64,000 nt of DNA from Aquiflexum gelatinilyticum (GCF_024741135.1 NZ_JANSUY010000003.1:62001-126000), one strand, 5' to 3'. Positions 46,009 through 55,709 are shown, counted from the first letter of the stretch. The notes: a model not told the origin generated them from the sequence alone. A program made the numbers and translations.

Positions 46009-48906
46009 ATGAATCCCCAAAATTATAAAATCCCCAAATCTGAAACTGGTTTCTACAGTATCCTGGTTGGATTGGGGATTTTTGTTGTTGTATTAATCAC
46101 ATTTTTGGGAACAGCATTTTTTCAGGTTCTCAATGACAATCAAATCAATTCCAGTAAAATCAACTTAAACAAGCAAGTAGAACTTTCCTCCAAACAGATA
46201 GAAAAGAGGTTTACAGCCTTTTATGACGATATGTTCTTTTTTGTGAATAATCTTGAGCCTTGGACATATGAAAAGGGTGACAATGAAGTTCTGGCATTTG
46301 AGAAAAGAGCAAGAAGGATTTTCAACAACCACCGTGATTTGTTGGATACTATTACTGTTTTTTTTCCAAATCAGACTGTGGTCTTTCATTTCGATAACCG
46401 AAACAATTTTATCAAGGAATACCTGGAAAGTAAAAAAAATCTTCCTTTTCCTGCACAGAATGAACTTCACTTAAACAATTTTACGACAAATGTATCTATC
46501 AGTGCCAAGGTGAATCTCGAAAGATTTTTTTTCGACGAGATGACAAATTATTATCTTGGCATATCGGGTGAGAAACTAATTTTTTGTGATGGTAAGCTAA
46601 GAGGAGCCCATGACCAAACACTTAAGGGCGGTTTTTCTATAGAAGAAACAATCTTGAATCAAATGTTGATTCAGGTCGCCGATGGTCTTAAAGGTGACTT
46701 TCGGGGTAATTTTTCAAACAAAAACGAAGAGAAAGAATTTGAAGCTTTGATCCATCATTATCCCTTCTCACTTTATCCATTAAAGAGTAAATTTTCCACT
46801 GTTTTTGTTGTCGACCGAAACATAATAACTACAGGTATTTTCAGTACCTATTTTTATCTGATTTTAGCTTTACTCATTTTATTGGCACTTGTAATTTTGA
46901 TTTTGTTTAAGTCGATCAAAAATTCTCAGTTAACAAATGAAACGCTATCCAAAAATGCCAATGAGATTTCAGAATTGTTTAGGAGACAAGCTCTCCTGTT
47001 GCACGAAACCAAAGGCTTCATTTATTTCCAAGATGAGATGGGTAAAATGACAAGTGTAGGTGGCGAAGTCAAAGCTGTACTTGGATATGAAAAAGAAGAT
47101 TTCAGGAAGAATTTTAAGGATTATATTTCAAAAAAGGACCGTTCCAGAATAGAAAAAACCATTTCGGAATCAATAAGTAAAAAAAACGGAAGCATTTCAT
47201 TTGAATTGGACTTTAAAACCAAATCAGGTAAATACAAAAGAACCAAGATTTTTGAACGACTTGAATTTGATCAAAAAGGAAACTTTATTGGAAATGTCGG
47301 AATCTGTACCGATATACAGGAAAAGTATGAGAGAGAACAGGAAATCGTAAAAAGCGAAAATAGGTTAAGGGCTGTACTGAACAGTCTCCCGGATCTTATT
47401 TTTATTTATGACAATGAAGGCCGATACCTTGATTATTATGTAAAAGACCAGAGTCTGTTAGTTGCGCCTTTAGAAGGTGCTATTGGGAAAAAATTGATTG
47501 ATATTTTACCCAAAGATTTGGGAAATCAAATACAGCAAGTCTTTAACCACACGATTAAGACCGGAAACATGCAGACTGCGGAATATGAAATTGATATTCC
47601 TTCGGGTAGAAGGTTGTTCGAAGCCAGATTTTTTAGACTTGATAATGACAAAGTAATGTCAATAGCCCGAGACATCACAGGTCAAAAACTTTGGCAGAGG
47701 GGTTTGATGGAGGCAAAAAAAGCAGCTGAAGAGGCCAATTTAGCCAAATCTGAATTTTTGGCCAATATGAGTCACGAGATCAGAACTCCCATGAACGGGC
47801 TTTTGGGAATCATTCCGCTCCTGGAAGCTACTACATTGGACGAAAAACAGAAGGAATACCTACAGATTATCAGAGATTCGGGTGATTCCCTACTGAATAT
47901 TATCCGAGACATTCTTGATTATTCTAAGATTGAATCCGGGGAGATGACTCTTTATAATTCAGTATTCAAACTGAAGGCGGAAATTGAAAAAATATTTAAA
48001 ATTTTCTCGGGCCTGGTAAATGAGAAAAACATCCAATTTACCTCTCATTTTGATGCTTCTTTACCTGAATATGTCGAACTGGACAAAGATAAGTTGAGGC
48101 AAATTTTGATTAATATCATTGGTAATGCAATCAAATTCACACCCTCAGGTGGTAAAATCGAAGTTGATATTACAGGAGAGATGGTTTTTGAAAAGCATGT
48201 TATTTTGAATTTTGAAGTGAAAGACAACGGGATCGGGATTCCAAAGGATAAAATTGAGATGTTGGCAAAACCATTTGTCCAACTTGACAGCAGCAGTACA
48301 AGAGAACATCAAGGAACCGGCTTAGGGTTGGCAATTTCCCAAAAAATAATTGAGTTGATGGGGGGGGAACTTTTGATAAATAGTGAATTTGGTGTTGGTT
48401 CCGTTTTCTCCTTCAATATTTTCGGGAAAGTTTGGAACAGAAGCGATAACTTTTTGGAATTGGTGGAGGAAGAGGATGATAATGAAGATTTTATTTGGAA
48501 AAATATGGCTCAGGAATATCCTCTTAAAATCTTGTTGGCAGAGGATAATTCTACTAACCTGCTTTTTATGGATATGTTGATGACCCAACTTGGATATAAT
48601 TATGATGTCGCAAGAAACGGGTCTGACGCTGTCCGTATGGCAAAAGAGTCAGATTATGATCTTGTTTTGATGGATATTCAGATGCCTGTGATGAATGGAC
48701 TCGAGGCGACCAAAATAATTAGGAAATCACGGGGAAGAAAGATTACTATTGTAGGATTGTCTGCAAATGCTTTCCAAGAAGATGTGGACCAAGCTATGGA
48801 AACAGGAATGGATTCCTATCTTACCAAACCACTGAAAATAAATGAAATTACAAGTGTGATCCGTTCCTGTTCTTCGAAGAACGGCATAAAAAAAGAGGTC
48901 AATTGA
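46009..48906 (+). CDS. Membrane hybrid histidine kinase (PAS-PAS-HisKA-HATPase-REC)
   Basis: This 965-residue protein has TM1 (about 17-38), a 230-residue periplasmic sensor, TM2 (about 276-302), two PAS domains (about 330-445 and 455-565) and a HisKA with SHEIRTPMNG (H589). The HATPase follows with DNGIGIPKDKI and REHQGTGLGLAI, and a receiver domain with LMDIQMPVMNG (D889). It is a hybrid sensor that should pass phosphate on to a separate Hpt or response regulator, none of which lies in the window. It directly follows the Cache lipoprotein. Its stop codon lies inside a palindromic terminator. Confidence 0.94.
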   Translation: MNPQNYKIPKSETGFYSILVGLGIFVVVLITFLGTAFFQVLNDNQINSSKINLNKQVELSSKQIEKRFTAFYDDMFFFVNNLEPWTYEKGDNEVLAFEKRARRIFNNHRDLLDTITVFFPNQTVVFHFDNRNNFIKEYLESKKNLPFPAQNELHLNNFTTNVSISAKVNLERFFFDEMTNYYLGISGEKLIFCDGKLRGAHDQTLKGGFSIEETILNQMLIQVADGLKGDFRGNFSNKNEEKEFEALIHHYPFSLYPLKSKFSTVFVVDRNIITTGIFSTYFYLILALLILLALVILILFKSIKNSQLTNETLSKNANEISELFRRQALLLHETKGFIYFQDEMGKMTSVGGEVKAVLGYEKEDFRKNFKDYISKKDRSRIEKTISESISKKNGSISFELDFKTKSGKYKRTKIFERLEFDQKGNFIGNVGICTDIQEKYEREQEIVKSENRLRAVLNSLPDLIFIYDNEGRYLDYYVKDQSLLVAPLEGAIGKKLIDILPKDLGNQIQQVFNHTIKTGNMQTAEYEIDIPSGRRLFEARFFRLDNDKVMSIARDITGQKLWQRGLMEAKKAAEEANLAKSEFLANMSHEIRTPMNGLLGIIPLLEATTLDEKQKEYLQIIRDSGDSLLNIIRDILDYSKIESGEMTLYNSVFKLKAEIEKIFKIFSGLVNEKNIQFTSHFDASLPEYVELDKDKLRQILINIIGNAIKFTPSGGKIEVDITGEMVFEKHVILNFEVKDNGIGIPKDKIEMLAKPFVQLDSSSTREHQGTGLGLAISQKIIELMGGELLINSEFGVGSVFSFNIFGKVWNRSDNFLELVEEEDDNEDFIWKNMAQEYPLKILLAEDNSTNLLFMDMLMTQLGYNYDVARNGSDAVRMAKESDYDLVLMDIQMPVMNGLEATKIIRKSRGRKITIVGLSANAFQEDVDQAMETGMDSYLTKPLKINEITSVIRSCSSKNGIKKEVN

Positions 48907-48917
48907 CCTCTTTTTTT
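48888..48917. terminator. Perfectly palindromic bidirectional terminator
   Basis: AAAAAAAGAGGTCAA (48888-48902) is followed without a gap by its exact reverse complement (48903-48917). It carries a T-tract in both directions. The stop codon of the hybrid kinase gene (48904-48906) and part of the stop of the convergent E2 gene (48916-48918) lie inside it. Confidence 0.85.
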
Positions 48918-50226
48918 ATAATTCAGTATTAAGATCAAATGCCTCCAAATAGTCAGCTACTCTTCTGACAAATATTCCTCCTAAAGAACCATCGACAACT
49001 CTATGGTCATAAGAATGTGAAAGGAACATTTTGTGTCTGATAGCGATCACATCGCCTGTCGGTGTTTCTACTACAGCTGGTTTTTTCTGAATAGCTCCAA
49101 CTGCAAGAATCGCAACTTGTGGCTGCATGATAATAGGTGTGCCCATTACGTTCCCAAAAGAACCCACATTGGAAACAGTAAAAGTCCCTCCACTCAATTC
49201 GTCGGGTGAAAGTTTGTTTAAGCGGGCTCTGTTGGCTATATCATTTATTTTTTTTGAAAGACCGATGAGGTTGAGTTGGTCTGCGTTTCTCACCACAGGT
49301 ACAATAAGGTTTCCGGAAGGCAAAGCTACAGCAACCCCAATATTGATATCTTTTCTTTTGATGATTTTTTCACCGTCCACTGAGATATTGATCATAGGAA
49401 AATCTTTGATGGCCTTGGCAACAGCTTCGATAAAAAACGGCGTAAAGGTCAAACCTTCTCCTTCTTTTTTCTTGTACTGATCTTTTACTTTATTTCTCCA
49501 TAATACGATATTGGTCACATCGGCTTCTACAAAAGAAGTTACATGGGCAGATATCCGTCGTGAATCGACCATTCTTTGCGCGATCATTTTGCGCATTCTG
49601 TCCATTTCTATGATTTCATCCTGAGCTGAAATACTCATTTCTACCCTAGGAGAAGTTAATACAGGTTGTACTCCCGAAACTGAGAGATTGGATATCCCGA
49701 TATTTCCTTCTTTACGGTTTTTTAAGTATAAGAGAATGTCTTGTTTGGTTACCCGGCCATCTTTGCCTGTCCCGGATATGGAGACCAATTCAGATTTGCT
49801 GATATTTTCTTCTTTTGCAATGCTCAAAACCAAAGGCGAATAAAACCGGTCATCTCCTGACTGTGGTTCCCCTTGGGAATAGGAAGAAATCACTGCAGTT
49901 GTTTGGGCCGGTGCCGCCGCAAGCAGTTCTTCTTTTGGGGATGTTTGGGTTTTTTCCTCATTTTGAGATAATTCAGAGGCTTGAGCAGTTGATTCAATGA
50001 TTGCAATCGGAGCACCTACAGCAACAACTTCACCTACTTTGACCAATATTTTTTTTAAAATACCGGCATGAGTTGCTGGCACCTCAGTGTCCACTTTGTC
50101 TGTTGCAACCTCCAAAACGGATTCATCTTGTTCGATGAAATCCCCTTCTTTTTTTAACCAAGTGAGTATTGTTCCTTCAATAATACTTTCACCCATCTTG
50201 GGCATCAGCATTTCTACATTTGCCAT
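48916..50226 (-). CDS. 2-oxoacid dehydrogenase E2 (dihydrolipoamide acyltransferase)
   Basis: This 436-residue protein has one lipoyl domain (residues 2-78; lipoylated lysine K44 in EVATDKVDTEV), an acidic linker, a peripheral-subunit-binding domain (about 128-165; FYSPLVLSIAKEENI) and a catalytic acyltransferase domain. The catalytic HRVVDG block is in SHSYDHRVVDGSLGG. A single lipoyl domain is common in branched-chain E2s and also in pyruvate E2s of Bacteroidota, so branched-chain 2-oxoacid dehydrogenase is likely but not certain. E1 and E3 are not adjacent. It begins a minus-strand block together with cinA and dfrA. Confidence 0.93.
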   Translation of the reverse strand: MANVEMLMPKMGESIIEGTILTWLKKEGDFIEQDESVLEVATDKVDTEVPATHAGILKKILVKVGEVVAVGAPIAIIESTAQASELSQNEEKTQTSPKEELLAAAPAQTTAVISSYSQGEPQSGDDRFYSPLVLSIAKEENISKSELVSISGTGKDGRVTKQDILLYLKNRKEGNIGISNLSVSGVQPVLTSPRVEMSISAQDEIIEMDRMRKMIAQRMVDSRRISAHVTSFVEADVTNIVLWRNKVKDQYKKKEGEGLTFTPFFIEAVAKAIKDFPMINISVDGEKIIKRKDINIGVAVALPSGNLIVPVVRNADQLNLIGLSKKINDIANRARLNKLSPDELSGGTFTVSNVGSFGNVMGTPIIMQPQVAILAVGAIQKKPAVVETPTGDVIAIRHKMFLSHSYDHRVVDGSLGGIFVRRVADYLEAFDLNTEL

Positions 50227-50309
50227 TTTTTTATTATTTAATTGGGTTTATTTCCAAGTTTTAAAATTAAATTTTATTTTAACCAATGCAAAATTGGTGA
50301 ATAATATTT

Positions 50310-51575
50310 TTATTCTGTTTTTTCTAAAATGGACAGACGAAGCAAATTCAAAACTGCTACGGCAGTCAATTGAATATTTAGCATCCTGTCTTGGGTGAGC
50401 TGCAACTTTTTGGTCACGGTTTTTCCTTCAAAATCACATGCAATCCAAACTGTTCCCACGGGTTTTTCTGCCCATCCACCTCCCGGGCCTGCGATTCCGC
50501 TACTTGCCAAGCCAAAATCTGCATTGAATTTCTTCCTAATGTTTTCTGCCATTTGGATGATTGTTGGTTCACTCACTGCACCGTAGGTTTCAAGTATTTC
50601 ATTTTCAACACCAAGTAATTTGTTTTTGAATGTATTGTGGTAGGGAATCATACTACCCTGAAAATAATCACTGCTCCCAGCAATGCTTGTAATTAAATGG
50701 GAAATATATCCCCCTGTACAACTTTCTGCCAGGGAAACTTTTTTGTCCTTTTGCTTTAGCAATCGGCCAACAGTTTCTTCAAGCGTTTCTTTGTTGTAAC
50801 CATAAATATACTTTTCAATTAGCGGCTTTACTTTTTCGATTTCATTTTCCACATCATTTTGAAGGTCAATTGGATCTTCCCCAAAGGCAGTCAACCTAAG
50901 TTTTACCTGACCCAAAGATGGAAGGTAGGCGAGTTTAATGTGGGATGGGAGGTTGTTTTCCCAATCTTTGATCAGGTCAGCAAGCCAACTCTCACCAATG
51001 CCAACAGTTTTTATTACTTTATGGTAAATATTTGGAAGTGTAAAAAGCGATCTGATTTTCGGAATGACATGCTGAGTCATCAGGTTTTTCATCTCATGGG
51101 GCACTCCTGGCATAGACATCCATTTCTTTCCATTTTCTTCAAACCACATTCCCGGCGCTGTCCCAAGATCATTTGGGACATAGTTGCATTTGGTAGGTAA
51201 GTGGGCTTGGAATCTGTTAAGTTCAGTCAATTCCCTTCCTCTCTTTTCAAAAAAGGTTCTCACAGCTTCTAATGCTTCAGGAACCATTTCAATCCCACAA
51301 CCAAAATATTCAGCCAAGAGTGGTTTGGTCAGGTCATCGTTGGTTGGGCCAAGTCCACCTGTAATCAAAATTATGTCTGCTCTTTTTTCAGCATCTGCAA
51401 ATGCTGCAAGAATTGAATCTCTATTGTCTCCTATTGTCGACCTATGGACTACTCGAACACCTATCTTGTCGAGTTCCTGACTGATCCATTGGCTGTTGGT
51501 GTCTGTAATCTGACCATATAGTAATTCATCACCAATGGATATAATCTCGGCTTTTACTTCTTTATAATTGACCAT
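50310..51575 (-). CDS. cinA: CinA-family protein (NMN deamidase / competence-damage protein)
   Basis: This 421-residue protein has a molybdopterin-binding-like N-terminal domain (ISIGDELLYGQITDTNSQWIS; TGGLGPTNDDLTKP) and a C-terminal PncC domain (LAESCTGGYISHLITSIAG; GIAGPGGGWAEKPVGTVWIA). The C-terminal domain deamidates nicotinamide mononucleotide, and the N-terminal domain resembles an ADP-ribose pyrophosphatase. It is cytoplasmic. It follows the SDR gene by eight bases in the same direction, and E2 lies 83 bases further on. This gene order is probably a loose operon. Confidence 0.95.
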   Translation of the reverse strand: MVNYKEVKAEIISIGDELLYGQITDTNSQWISQELDKIGVRVVHRSTIGDNRDSILAAFADAEKRADIILITGGLGPTNDDLTKPLLAEYFGCGIEMVPEALEAVRTFFEKRGRELTELNRFQAHLPTKCNYVPNDLGTAPGMWFEENGKKWMSMPGVPHEMKNLMTQHVIPKIRSLFTLPNIYHKVIKTVGIGESWLADLIKDWENNLPSHIKLAYLPSLGQVKLRLTAFGEDPIDLQNDVENEIEKVKPLIEKYIYGYNKETLEETVGRLLKQKDKKVSLAESCTGGYISHLITSIAGSSDYFQGSMIPYHNTFKNKLLGVENEILETYGAVSEPTIIQMAENIRKKFNADFGLASSGIAGPGGGWAEKPVGTVWIACDFEGKTVTKKLQLTQDRMLNIQLTAVAVLNLLRLSILEKTE

Positions 51576-51583
51576 ATTTCGGT

Positions 51584-52369
51584 TTACCTGACTTTCGCTT
51601 TTTTTATAAATTTTGAAAATATCAAAGGGAAAAATCTTTTTAAGGTAACTGCATAAATCTCTTTTCCACCAATATTTATTTCTTCTTTTTTGTTTGAGAT
51701 GGCTGCAACTATTTTTCTTGCACAGACTTCAGGATTCATTCCTTTGTTTTGGGCATCATCCATTTGCTGTAGCGGGGTTCCATCTCCGGTCAGTGCATTG
51801 ATAGAGACATTAGTCCGGATAAATCCAGGATAAACCATCGTTAGAGCGATTTTATCCTTGTGATGCTCTGCTCTTAAAGTATCAAAAAAACCATGAAGGG
51901 CATGCTTTGATGCTGCATAAGAGGATCGATATGGGGAACCGAACTTGCCAACGAGGCTGCTCACTACGGCAAAATGACCTTTTTTATTCTCAATAAAATG
52001 AGGAAGTAGCGCTTTGCTCAATCCAATTGTGCCAAAAAAATTTACTTCCATGATCTTGCGGTCCTCTTCCAATTGGGTATCATTGACAAGCGACCGTTGG
52101 CTGACTCCACCATTGTTTATCAAGACGTCAACTTTTCCAAAAGCATTGATTGCTTCAGATACTTTGTGAGAAAAACTTGGTGTATCTGTGAGATCCAAAG
52201 GTAAAACATGCACATTTTCTGGTTTGAAGACTCCGTTTTTTAGGGATTCAAGTTTTCCAATGTTTCTACCGGATATGATCAATTTACAATCAGTTTTGGA
52301 ATTTTGATTGAATAAAGCTTCTCCGATTCCTGATGTTGCTCCGGTATTCCAGATTACCTCTTGATTCAT
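51584..52369 (-). CDS. SDR-family short-chain dehydrogenase
   Basis: This 261-residue Rossmann enzyme has the cofactor motif TGATSGIGEAL, the structural motif NNGG (normally NNAG), the serine of VVSSLVG and the catalytic tyrosine-lysine in SYAASKHAL. Its final stretch is basic and hydrophobic, possibly membrane-associating, as in DHRS7-like members. The opening WNTGATSG has asparagine where isoleucine/valine is usual. The substrate is unknown; it is cytoplasmic or peripheral. The start codon overlaps the dfrA stop (ATGA), so it is cotranscribed with dihydrofolate reductase and cinA. Confidence 0.9.
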   Translation of the reverse strand: MNQEVIWNTGATSGIGEALFNQNSKTDCKLIISGRNIGKLESLKNGVFKPENVHVLPLDLTDTPSFSHKVSEAINAFGKVDVLINNGGVSQRSLVNDTQLEEDRKIMEVNFFGTIGLSKALLPHFIENKKGHFAVVSSLVGKFGSPYRSSYAASKHALHGFFDTLRAEHHKDKIALTMVYPGFIRTNVSINALTGDGTPLQQMDDAQNKGMNPEVCARKIVAAISNKKEEINIGGKEIYAVTLKRFFPLIFSKFIKKAKVR

Positions 52370-52866
52370 GGTTTAGATTTTTTATAAACCACAAAATCAA
52401 AATCATATTCATTTTTCTCATCCTTGAAGTAGGAGGTAGTCGATACAACTTTCCATTCGTTTTTATCAATTTCAGGAAAAAAAACATCTCCATCAGGCAT
52501 CGCATTTACTTCTGTTACCATCAATTCATCTGCGATAGGCAATGCCTGCTTATATATTTCTGCACCTCCAATAATAAATACATTGTCTAATTTTTTGCCG
52601 ATACATAATTGTATGGCCTCTTCCAATGAATGAGCGACCATATGCCCTTCAGGAACTTTAAAATCCTGGTTATTGGTAATCACAATGGATGTTCTGTTTG
52701 GGAGAGGTTTGCCGACTGACTCATAGGTTTTTCTTCCCATGATGATGTGGTGACTTGTTGTATGGCTTTTGAACAACTGTAAATCGGCTGATAGCCGCCA
52801 AATCAATTGATTGTCTTTGCCAATGACACCATTCTTCGCCTTGGCAACGATAATAGATATTTTCAA
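52366..52866 (-). CDS. folA: Dihydrofolate reductase
   Basis: This 166-residue enzyme has the normal length. It opens MKISIIVAKAKNGVIGKDNQ and has the substrate-binding aspartate in WRLSADLQLFK, HIIMGRKTYES, and the NADPH-binding glycine pair in NVFIIGGAEIYKQAL. It reduces dihydrofolate to tetrahydrofolate, needed for thymidylate, purine and fMet synthesis. The nearby fmt gene uses the formyl-folate pool. It is the first gene of the DHFR-SDR-CinA run. thyA is not in the window. Gene symbol folA/dfrA by family. Confidence 0.96.
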   Translation of the reverse strand: MKISIIVAKAKNGVIGKDNQLIWRLSADLQLFKSHTTSHHIIMGRKTYESVGKPLPNRTSIVITNNQDFKVPEGHMVAHSLEEAIQLCIGKKLDNVFIIGGAEIYKQALPIADELMVTEVNAMPDGDVFFPEIDKNEWKVVSTTSYFKDEKNEYDFDFVVYKKSKP

Positions 52867-53002
52867 GATTTATTGAGTTTTGGGCTAAGTTACCAAGGAT
52901 TATTTAATCAAGAAATCCAAAGTAAAAAGAATAGGATTTTCAATTCAGGCTTATGGAAGAAAAAAAGCCTTGTTTCCCATCACAAAAAAATTGAAATCAG
53001 AT

Positions 53003-53932
53003 TCATTTCATGGATTTTGTGATGCTTGGATAATCCGCCATGACAAAAGTCTCTTTGCTGTTTTCCTGTAATTCGATGGTAACCATGTCTATTTTGCTTT
53101 TATCTACTTTGCTCACAACATGGGCTTCCATCATATTTCCGGTAGGTAGATTATTGAAAAGGTCAGGGTTTTGGTCTTTCATTCTCGCCGTCAGAAACGG
53201 ATTGTTTTGGCTCCAAAAAGGGGTATTTCCGGTAATAGGGGTTTTTGTAACCCAATAGTGGGTGATGTTTTCATCTGTTTCGATAAGGTATTCTTCACAT
53301 TCCTTGCCTAGGATGGTTTTGGAATTTCCGGTTTTTTTGAAGGAGACATCTTCTGATTTATCTTGGATTTCAGCATCTTCGGAAATTTCTGTTTCACTCA
53401 TAGCTGCATAGTCATAAGCAAAAGTCATCCTCATTTTTTCGCCTTCATTTTCAAGCAGAGTAATTCCGGCATTCCTGTTGAAGTCGTAGATAAGAACATA
53501 GGTTCCATCTTCTTTTTTTTCAGGATCTGTAAATTTCATTCCTGTTATTTTTGGATTTTCTGAATAGTAAGAGGTCAAATTGATAGGGTCGTTTTGTTTT
53601 CCTTTTTCATCTATTCCTGTAATTTCCAATACCGAAAAGCCTTCAAATTCGTAGGATTCATCCACCTCGATATCATTATAAACTGATGATATCATTTTTT
53701 CAAAGTCAACAGTTGGAATGGTACTTGGGTCATCAGTCCCATAAACATCTTTGAACATTTTGTCGAGCTTTCTTCTCGCCATTTTTTCCATTTCACTTTC
53801 CACCTTCTTTTCAATTGCCCTGCTAACGCCACGTTCAGCGGCATTTTTTATCTTATTTATAAATTGGGCATTTGTAGAAAACGAAGTCAATAAAAAAGCA
53901 AGAGTGTAGAAGAATTGGAATGTCCTTTTCAT
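53003..53932 (-). CDS. Exported DUF4412-like protein
   Basis: This 309-residue protein has a signal peptide ending near FSTNAQ. It has an amphipathic charged helix (AAERGVSRAIEKKVESEMEKMARRKL) and then a beta-rich C-terminal domain of the DUF4412 type (SKTILGKECEEYLIETDENITHYWVT). The domain resembles lipoprotein-carrier-like LolA/GldN-type sandwiches by pattern only. It is probably periplasmic or outer-membrane associated. It lies alone between folA and fmt. Function unknown. Confidence 0.82.
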   Translation of the reverse strand: MKRTFQFFYTLAFLLTSFSTNAQFINKIKNAAERGVSRAIEKKVESEMEKMARRKLDKMFKDVYGTDDPSTIPTVDFEKMISSVYNDIEVDESYEFEGFSVLEITGIDEKGKQNDPINLTSYYSENPKITGMKFTDPEKKEDGTYVLIYDFNRNAGITLLENEGEKMRMTFAYDYAAMSETEISEDAEIQDKSEDVSFKKTGNSKTILGKECEEYLIETDENITHYWVTKTPITGNTPFWSQNNPFLTARMKDQNPDLFNNLPTGNMMEAHVVSKVDKSKIDMVTIELQENSKETFVMADYPSITKSMK

Positions 53933-54084
53933 TTGAATAAATTTTTATTGTAAGATGTGGTTTTGATTATTCAAGAAATCCTATAAAATATTGGAATGTA
54001 AATTATTCTATTTGACTTAGAAAGACAAGAAAAAACAGGTCCAATAAATAGAGCATTTCAAAATTCCTTTTGCTTACTCAAGTA

Positions 54085-55011
54085 TCAAGTAAGTTTGTAC
54101 CCTCTTAAAAATTCAGAAATTTCTAACTTTTTTTTCCCTTCCAACTGAAGTTCCAAAATTTTCAGTGAACCAAGGCCTGTTTGAAACACCAACTCCTTTT
54201 TGTTATCGGTCTGAAATTCTCCCGGTTGGAGTCCGGTCAGGTTATTTTCTGAAATTTCACTTTTGAAAATCTTACAAATTTTACCGTCCAATTGAGTCCA
54301 TGCAGCAGGATAAGGAGAAAGTCCCCTGATCAGATTGTGTATCTCTTTGGCCGGTTTATTCCACTTTATTTCGCAGGTCTCTTTGAAAATTTTAGGTGCA
54401 TGGTGTATTGCAAGCGATTCATCTTGGATCGTAGTCTTGATTTTTTTACCTGCAATAGCTTCTACAGTTCTCAAGACCAATTGGGCACCCTTGAGCTTAA
54501 GCTTTTCGTACAAAGTGCCAATATTGTCTGCTGGACTTATAGATTCTTTTTCTTGAAATATTATGCTGCCTGTATCGATTTCATGCTTTAAAAAAAAAGT
54601 GGTTATGCCTGTTTCTTTCTCACCATTGATTATTGCCCAGTTGATTGGTGCGGCCCCCCTATAATTTGGAAGCAATGAAGCATGGAGATTAAAAGTACCT
54701 AGGGGTGGCATACTCCAAACTATCTCAGGCAACATCCTGAATGCTACTACAATTTGTAAATCTGCTTTTAAATCCCTTAGCTGTTCAATGAATTCAGGAG
54801 ATTTAAGGTTGGTTGGTTGAAGGATAGGAATACCAAATTTTAAAGCGGCTTCTTTCACAGGGGAAGGGATCAGTTTTTGTCCGCGACCTTGTGGTTTGTC
54901 AGGTGCAGTAATGGACGCTACAACGTTCCAACCGTTTTCAATTAGGATTTCAAAAGACGGAACCGCAAATTCCGGGGTTCCCATAAAAATTATTCTTAAA
55001 CTTTTATCCAT
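54085..55011 (-). CDS. fmt: Methionyl-tRNA formyltransferase
   Basis: This 308-residue enzyme shows the formyltransferase signature IIFMGTPEFAVPSFEIL at the N-terminus and SLLPNYRGAAPINWAIINGE with the catalytic N-H-D set. The latter includes NLHASLLP and ETGITTFFLKHEIDTGSI. The C-terminal OB-like domain follows, with IRGLSPYPAAW. It formylates initiator Met-tRNA from 10-formyl-tetrahydrofolate. The usual partner def (deformylase) is not adjacent. The length and motifs are full, with no irregularities. Confidence 0.97.
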   Translation of the reverse strand: MDKSLRIIFMGTPEFAVPSFEILIENGWNVVASITAPDKPQGRGQKLIPSPVKEAALKFGIPILQPTNLKSPEFIEQLRDLKADLQIVVAFRMLPEIVWSMPPLGTFNLHASLLPNYRGAAPINWAIINGEKETGITTFFLKHEIDTGSIIFQEKESISPADNIGTLYEKLKLKGAQLVLRTVEAIAGKKIKTTIQDESLAIHHAPKIFKETCEIKWNKPAKEIHNLIRGLSPYPAAWTQLDGKICKIFKSEISENNLTGLQPGEFQTDNKKELVFQTGLGSLKILELQLEGKKKLEISEFLRGYKLT

Positions 55012-55315
55012 TTTTCATCAATGTACTGTTGTGAAGGTCGGAAATTATTTATGGAACAATATGAAGAAAAATAATAAAAAATAAAATTTCCTTTTTTTGG
55101 TCAAAATAATGTGTTGTAAAACAACAAAAAGTATCACTATTATTTCATGAAAAATAATTAAAACAATGTATATTCATTAATTTGTAAAATTTTTAATATT
55201 TTCTAATTGTTAAATATTTTGGTAAAATCTTAAAGAATCATCAATAAATGAAGTAATTATTATTCTTATCGAAAAATATAATTAGGATTAATAAAAAATT
55301 ATATAATTTTGCAAC
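55012..55315. other. AT-rich spacer between fmt and a small plus-strand gene
   Basis: A 304-base, strongly AT-rich region carrying the fmt promoter on one strand and that of the small gene at 55316 on the other. A short hairpin TGTTGT/ACAACA is near 55112-55126. No gene is visible. Confidence 0.5.
55304..55311 (+). promoter_or_regulatory. Candidate -7 box directly before the start codon
   Basis: TAATTTTG matches TAnnTTTG and ends four bases before the ATG at 55316, repeating the geometry seen at 21020-21027. The mRNA would be leaderless or have a leader of only a few bases. There is no obvious -33 element. Confidence 0.35.
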
Positions 55316-55681
55316 ATGAATCAAGGTTTAAAATTTGGTCTTTCAAAAGGAATTAGACTTTTCGTCGGTTCCATGGCTATATTTTTTACTTTATTGGCTG
55401 TTTTTGACAGTTTTGTAAAAAGAGCAGAAATAGTTTATACGGGTGAATTTGTTTCTGAAGCAGATTTTAAATTTATTGAACTTCCAAATACCTTACAAAT
55501 TCCTTCAGGGAATAAAATTACAAAGCTTGGTAAAATTGAAGTTATTCATTCCCTGATTTCAATTCCACATTTAGTATTTGAATTGCCTTTGGTCTCTCAT
55601 GATTTAGAGGCAGAAACCCTTTATATTTTTTTACCTGTTTCAAGATTACTTAAGTTCTCTCTAAATACTCACGCACCCTGA
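55316..55681 (+). CDS. Small membrane-anchored hypothetical protein
   Basis: This 121-residue protein has one N-terminal transmembrane helix (VGSMAIFFTLLAVFDSFV) and a soluble remainder rich in beta strands, with no known motif. It is lone, without operon partners, and is followed at once by a hairpin pair of the TTGTAA-apex family. The start codon sits just after a TAnnTTTG box, which supports transcription. I cannot exclude a decayed or lineage-specific gene. Confidence 0.6.
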   Translation: MNQGLKFGLSKGIRLFVGSMAIFFTLLAVFDSFVKRAEIVYTGEFVSEADFKFIELPNTLQIPSGNKITKLGKIEVIHSLISIPHLVFELPLVSHDLEAETLYIFLPVSRLLKFSLNTHAP

Positions 55682-55709
55682 AAGAACACAATTAATCTAA
55701 TTCTTGCTG

